DNA from: Candidatus Aerophobota bacterium
GTDB taxonomy: Bacteria; Aerophobota; Aerophobia; Aerophobales; B3-G15
Reading direction: 5' to 3'
Assembly: GCA_014859225.1 (NCBI GenBank)
Contig: JACUUP010000028.1
Coordinates: 1 to 14,469, forward strand
Length of the DNA stretch: 14,469 nt
In this document: piece by piece, positions 13,752-14,469 of the stretch
How positions within the stretch are numbered: the first letter of the stretch is position 1
Layout: every line of letters begins with the position of its first letter
Made by a program: the position numbers and the translations under genes
The notes under the pieces: model-generated
Told to the model about the DNA's origin: nothing
The model's input: only the letters and a program-made list of their open reading frames with translations
Databases searched by the model: none

Positions 13752-14204
13752 TTAAAAACTCCCGGATGATGTTTCCCGGAAGATGATGCTCAAAAACTGG
13801 GCTGGTGATACGATTTTTATACCCTTGTATTCTTTCAAAGGTAAAAGATGGCGTTTATCTCCAGAGACAATGTACCTGACTTTACCCCCAACACCACATT
13901 CAAGGATCCGATTATCAGCTTCCTTCTGTTTGATAACCGAGATTTTTATTGTAGGTGCAACTTGAATGGTCTCCTTTTTTATTCTTTCTATAGTTGTCTC
14001 AATTCTTTCTCTTCCCCAGTCAAAATCTTTCTCAAGAGTTTCCCTCAATTCTTTGAGAATAAATGGGGAAATATAGACTTCAATTTCTCCCCTCCAGATC
14101 AAATCTAACACTTCTCTCGGTGCTCCTTTGAAATTCAGTCCAGAGAAAAAAACATTGGTATCTATTACCACCTTCGGACGAAAAGTCTTATTTTCTGCGA
14201 GCAT
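13752..14204 (-). CDS. PIN-domain toxin (VapC-like, COG1569 type)
   Basis: A 150-residue PIN-fold nuclease, normal length for the COG1569 group of putative toxins. The acidic site residues are in place: VVIDTNVFFSGL near residue 15 (first Asp), ISPFILKELRETL with a central Glu near 50, KEADNRILECG near 95 (Asp), and YIVSGDKRHLLPL near 110-120 (Asp). Such toxins cut RNA when free of their antitoxin. The frame can begin at TTG 14207, but the ATG directly after it at 14204 is the more likely start. It overlaps the antitoxin gene by 17 bases, implying translational coupling. Its stop is 15 bases from the right end of E3. Confidence 0.88.
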   Translation of the reverse strand: MLAENKTFRPKVVIDTNVFFSGLNFKGAPREVLDLIWRGEIEVYISPFILKELRETLEKDFDWGRERIETTIERIKKETIQVAPTIKISVIKQKEADNRILECGVGGKVRYIVSGDKRHLLPLKEYKGIKIVSPAQFLSIIFRETSSGSF

Positions 14205-14424
14205 CAATAATATCTTCTACTTGGTCTTCGGTAATTCCTTTCTCTCTTGCTTTCATTTCTCCATACCGGTAAATCTCTTTCCATTCTTGCTCTTCCACAT
14301 ATCGTCGTAAGGCTTCTCTTATTAATTCGCTCCTTGTCCTTCCTTCCTTTTTCATAAGCTCTTTTACCTTTTCTGCCATCTCCGGGGGCACGGATAAGCT
14401 TATAGTTTTCGTTGTTCTTCCCAT
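14188..14424 (-). CDS. Ribbon-helix-helix antitoxin (CopG/Arc type)
   Basis: A 78-residue DNA-binding antitoxin. KTISLSVPPEMAEKVKELMK is the strand plus first helix of the ribbon-helix-helix fold and GRTRSELIREALRRYVEEQE its second helix. The tail GEMKAREKGITEDQVEDIID should wrap around the PIN toxin and block it. Family members repress their own promoter as dimers. The ATG has an AAGGAG site five bases upstream. Toxin and antitoxin genes overlap, antitoxin first, the usual order. The upstream sequence (14425-14469) is AT-rich and contains TTAACACTAAG-like bases that could be part of the operator, but the window ends before a promoter can be judged. Confidence 0.88.
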   Translation of the reverse strand: MGRTTKTISLSVPPEMAEKVKELMKKEGRTRSELIREALRRYVEEQEWKEIYRYGEMKAREKGITEDQVEDIIDARRK

Positions 14425-14469
14425 AATAACTCCTTGTTGATACTTAGTGTTAACGGCTTAAATATAATA

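Overview
The window is bacterial DNA from an accessory-rich stretch of chromosome. No rRNA, tRNA, CRISPR array or phage structural gene is visible, and no transposase is encoded here. I cannot name the organism. An archaeal-type class I fructose-bisphosphate aldolase, a LysM envelope protein of a type I recall from Gram-positive and thermophilic anaerobes, and many small repeats would fit an anaerobic, little-studied lineage, but this is inference. Base composition is patchy: bases 1 to about 2,100 look markedly AT-rich by eye, and the aldolase, permease and LysM genes are closer to balanced.

Layout, left to right. (1) 1-2362: an AT-rich block with a broken DUF167 gene, an FAD-dependent 2-hydroxyglutarate-oxidase-like gene and an orphan 91-residue ORF. 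(2) 2363-3573, minus strand: an AlkD DNA glycosylase gene, then a possible 15-codon leader, then a YjbQ gene. (3) A perfect 22-bp inverted repeat (element E1), then the aldolase on the minus strand. (4) 5095-6587, plus strand: a CPBP membrane protease and a DUF72 gene, closely spaced. (5) 6562-8143: a transposon-like unit (E2) bounded by the same inverted repeat and carrying a beta-CASP metallo-beta-lactamase ribonuclease gene. (6) A lipoprotein-like LysM gene (minus) diverging from a purine permease (plus), whose promoter is clear. (7) 10729-11958: repeats, a decayed membrane-protein gene and a DUF2892 membrane protein. (8) 12199-14424, minus strand: an AAA ATPase with DUF4143, a degenerate third repeat element (E3), and a ribbon-helix-helix/PIN toxin-antitoxin pair.

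The clearest non-gene signal is the repeat family. Three loci (E1, E2, E3) share inverted termini built on GGGGACAGATTTATTT. E1 and E2, and partly E3, also share an inner stretch ending in a GGACACGCTATG-like sequence that reads as a Shine-Dalgarno site plus start codon. E1 looks like an empty, internally deleted copy. E2 looks like a copy whose interior is a complete RNase-like gene. E3 is a decayed copy between two accessory modules. The left end of E2 also supplies the last residues and stop codon of the DUF72 protein. Most other genes are ordinary housekeeping or accessory families.
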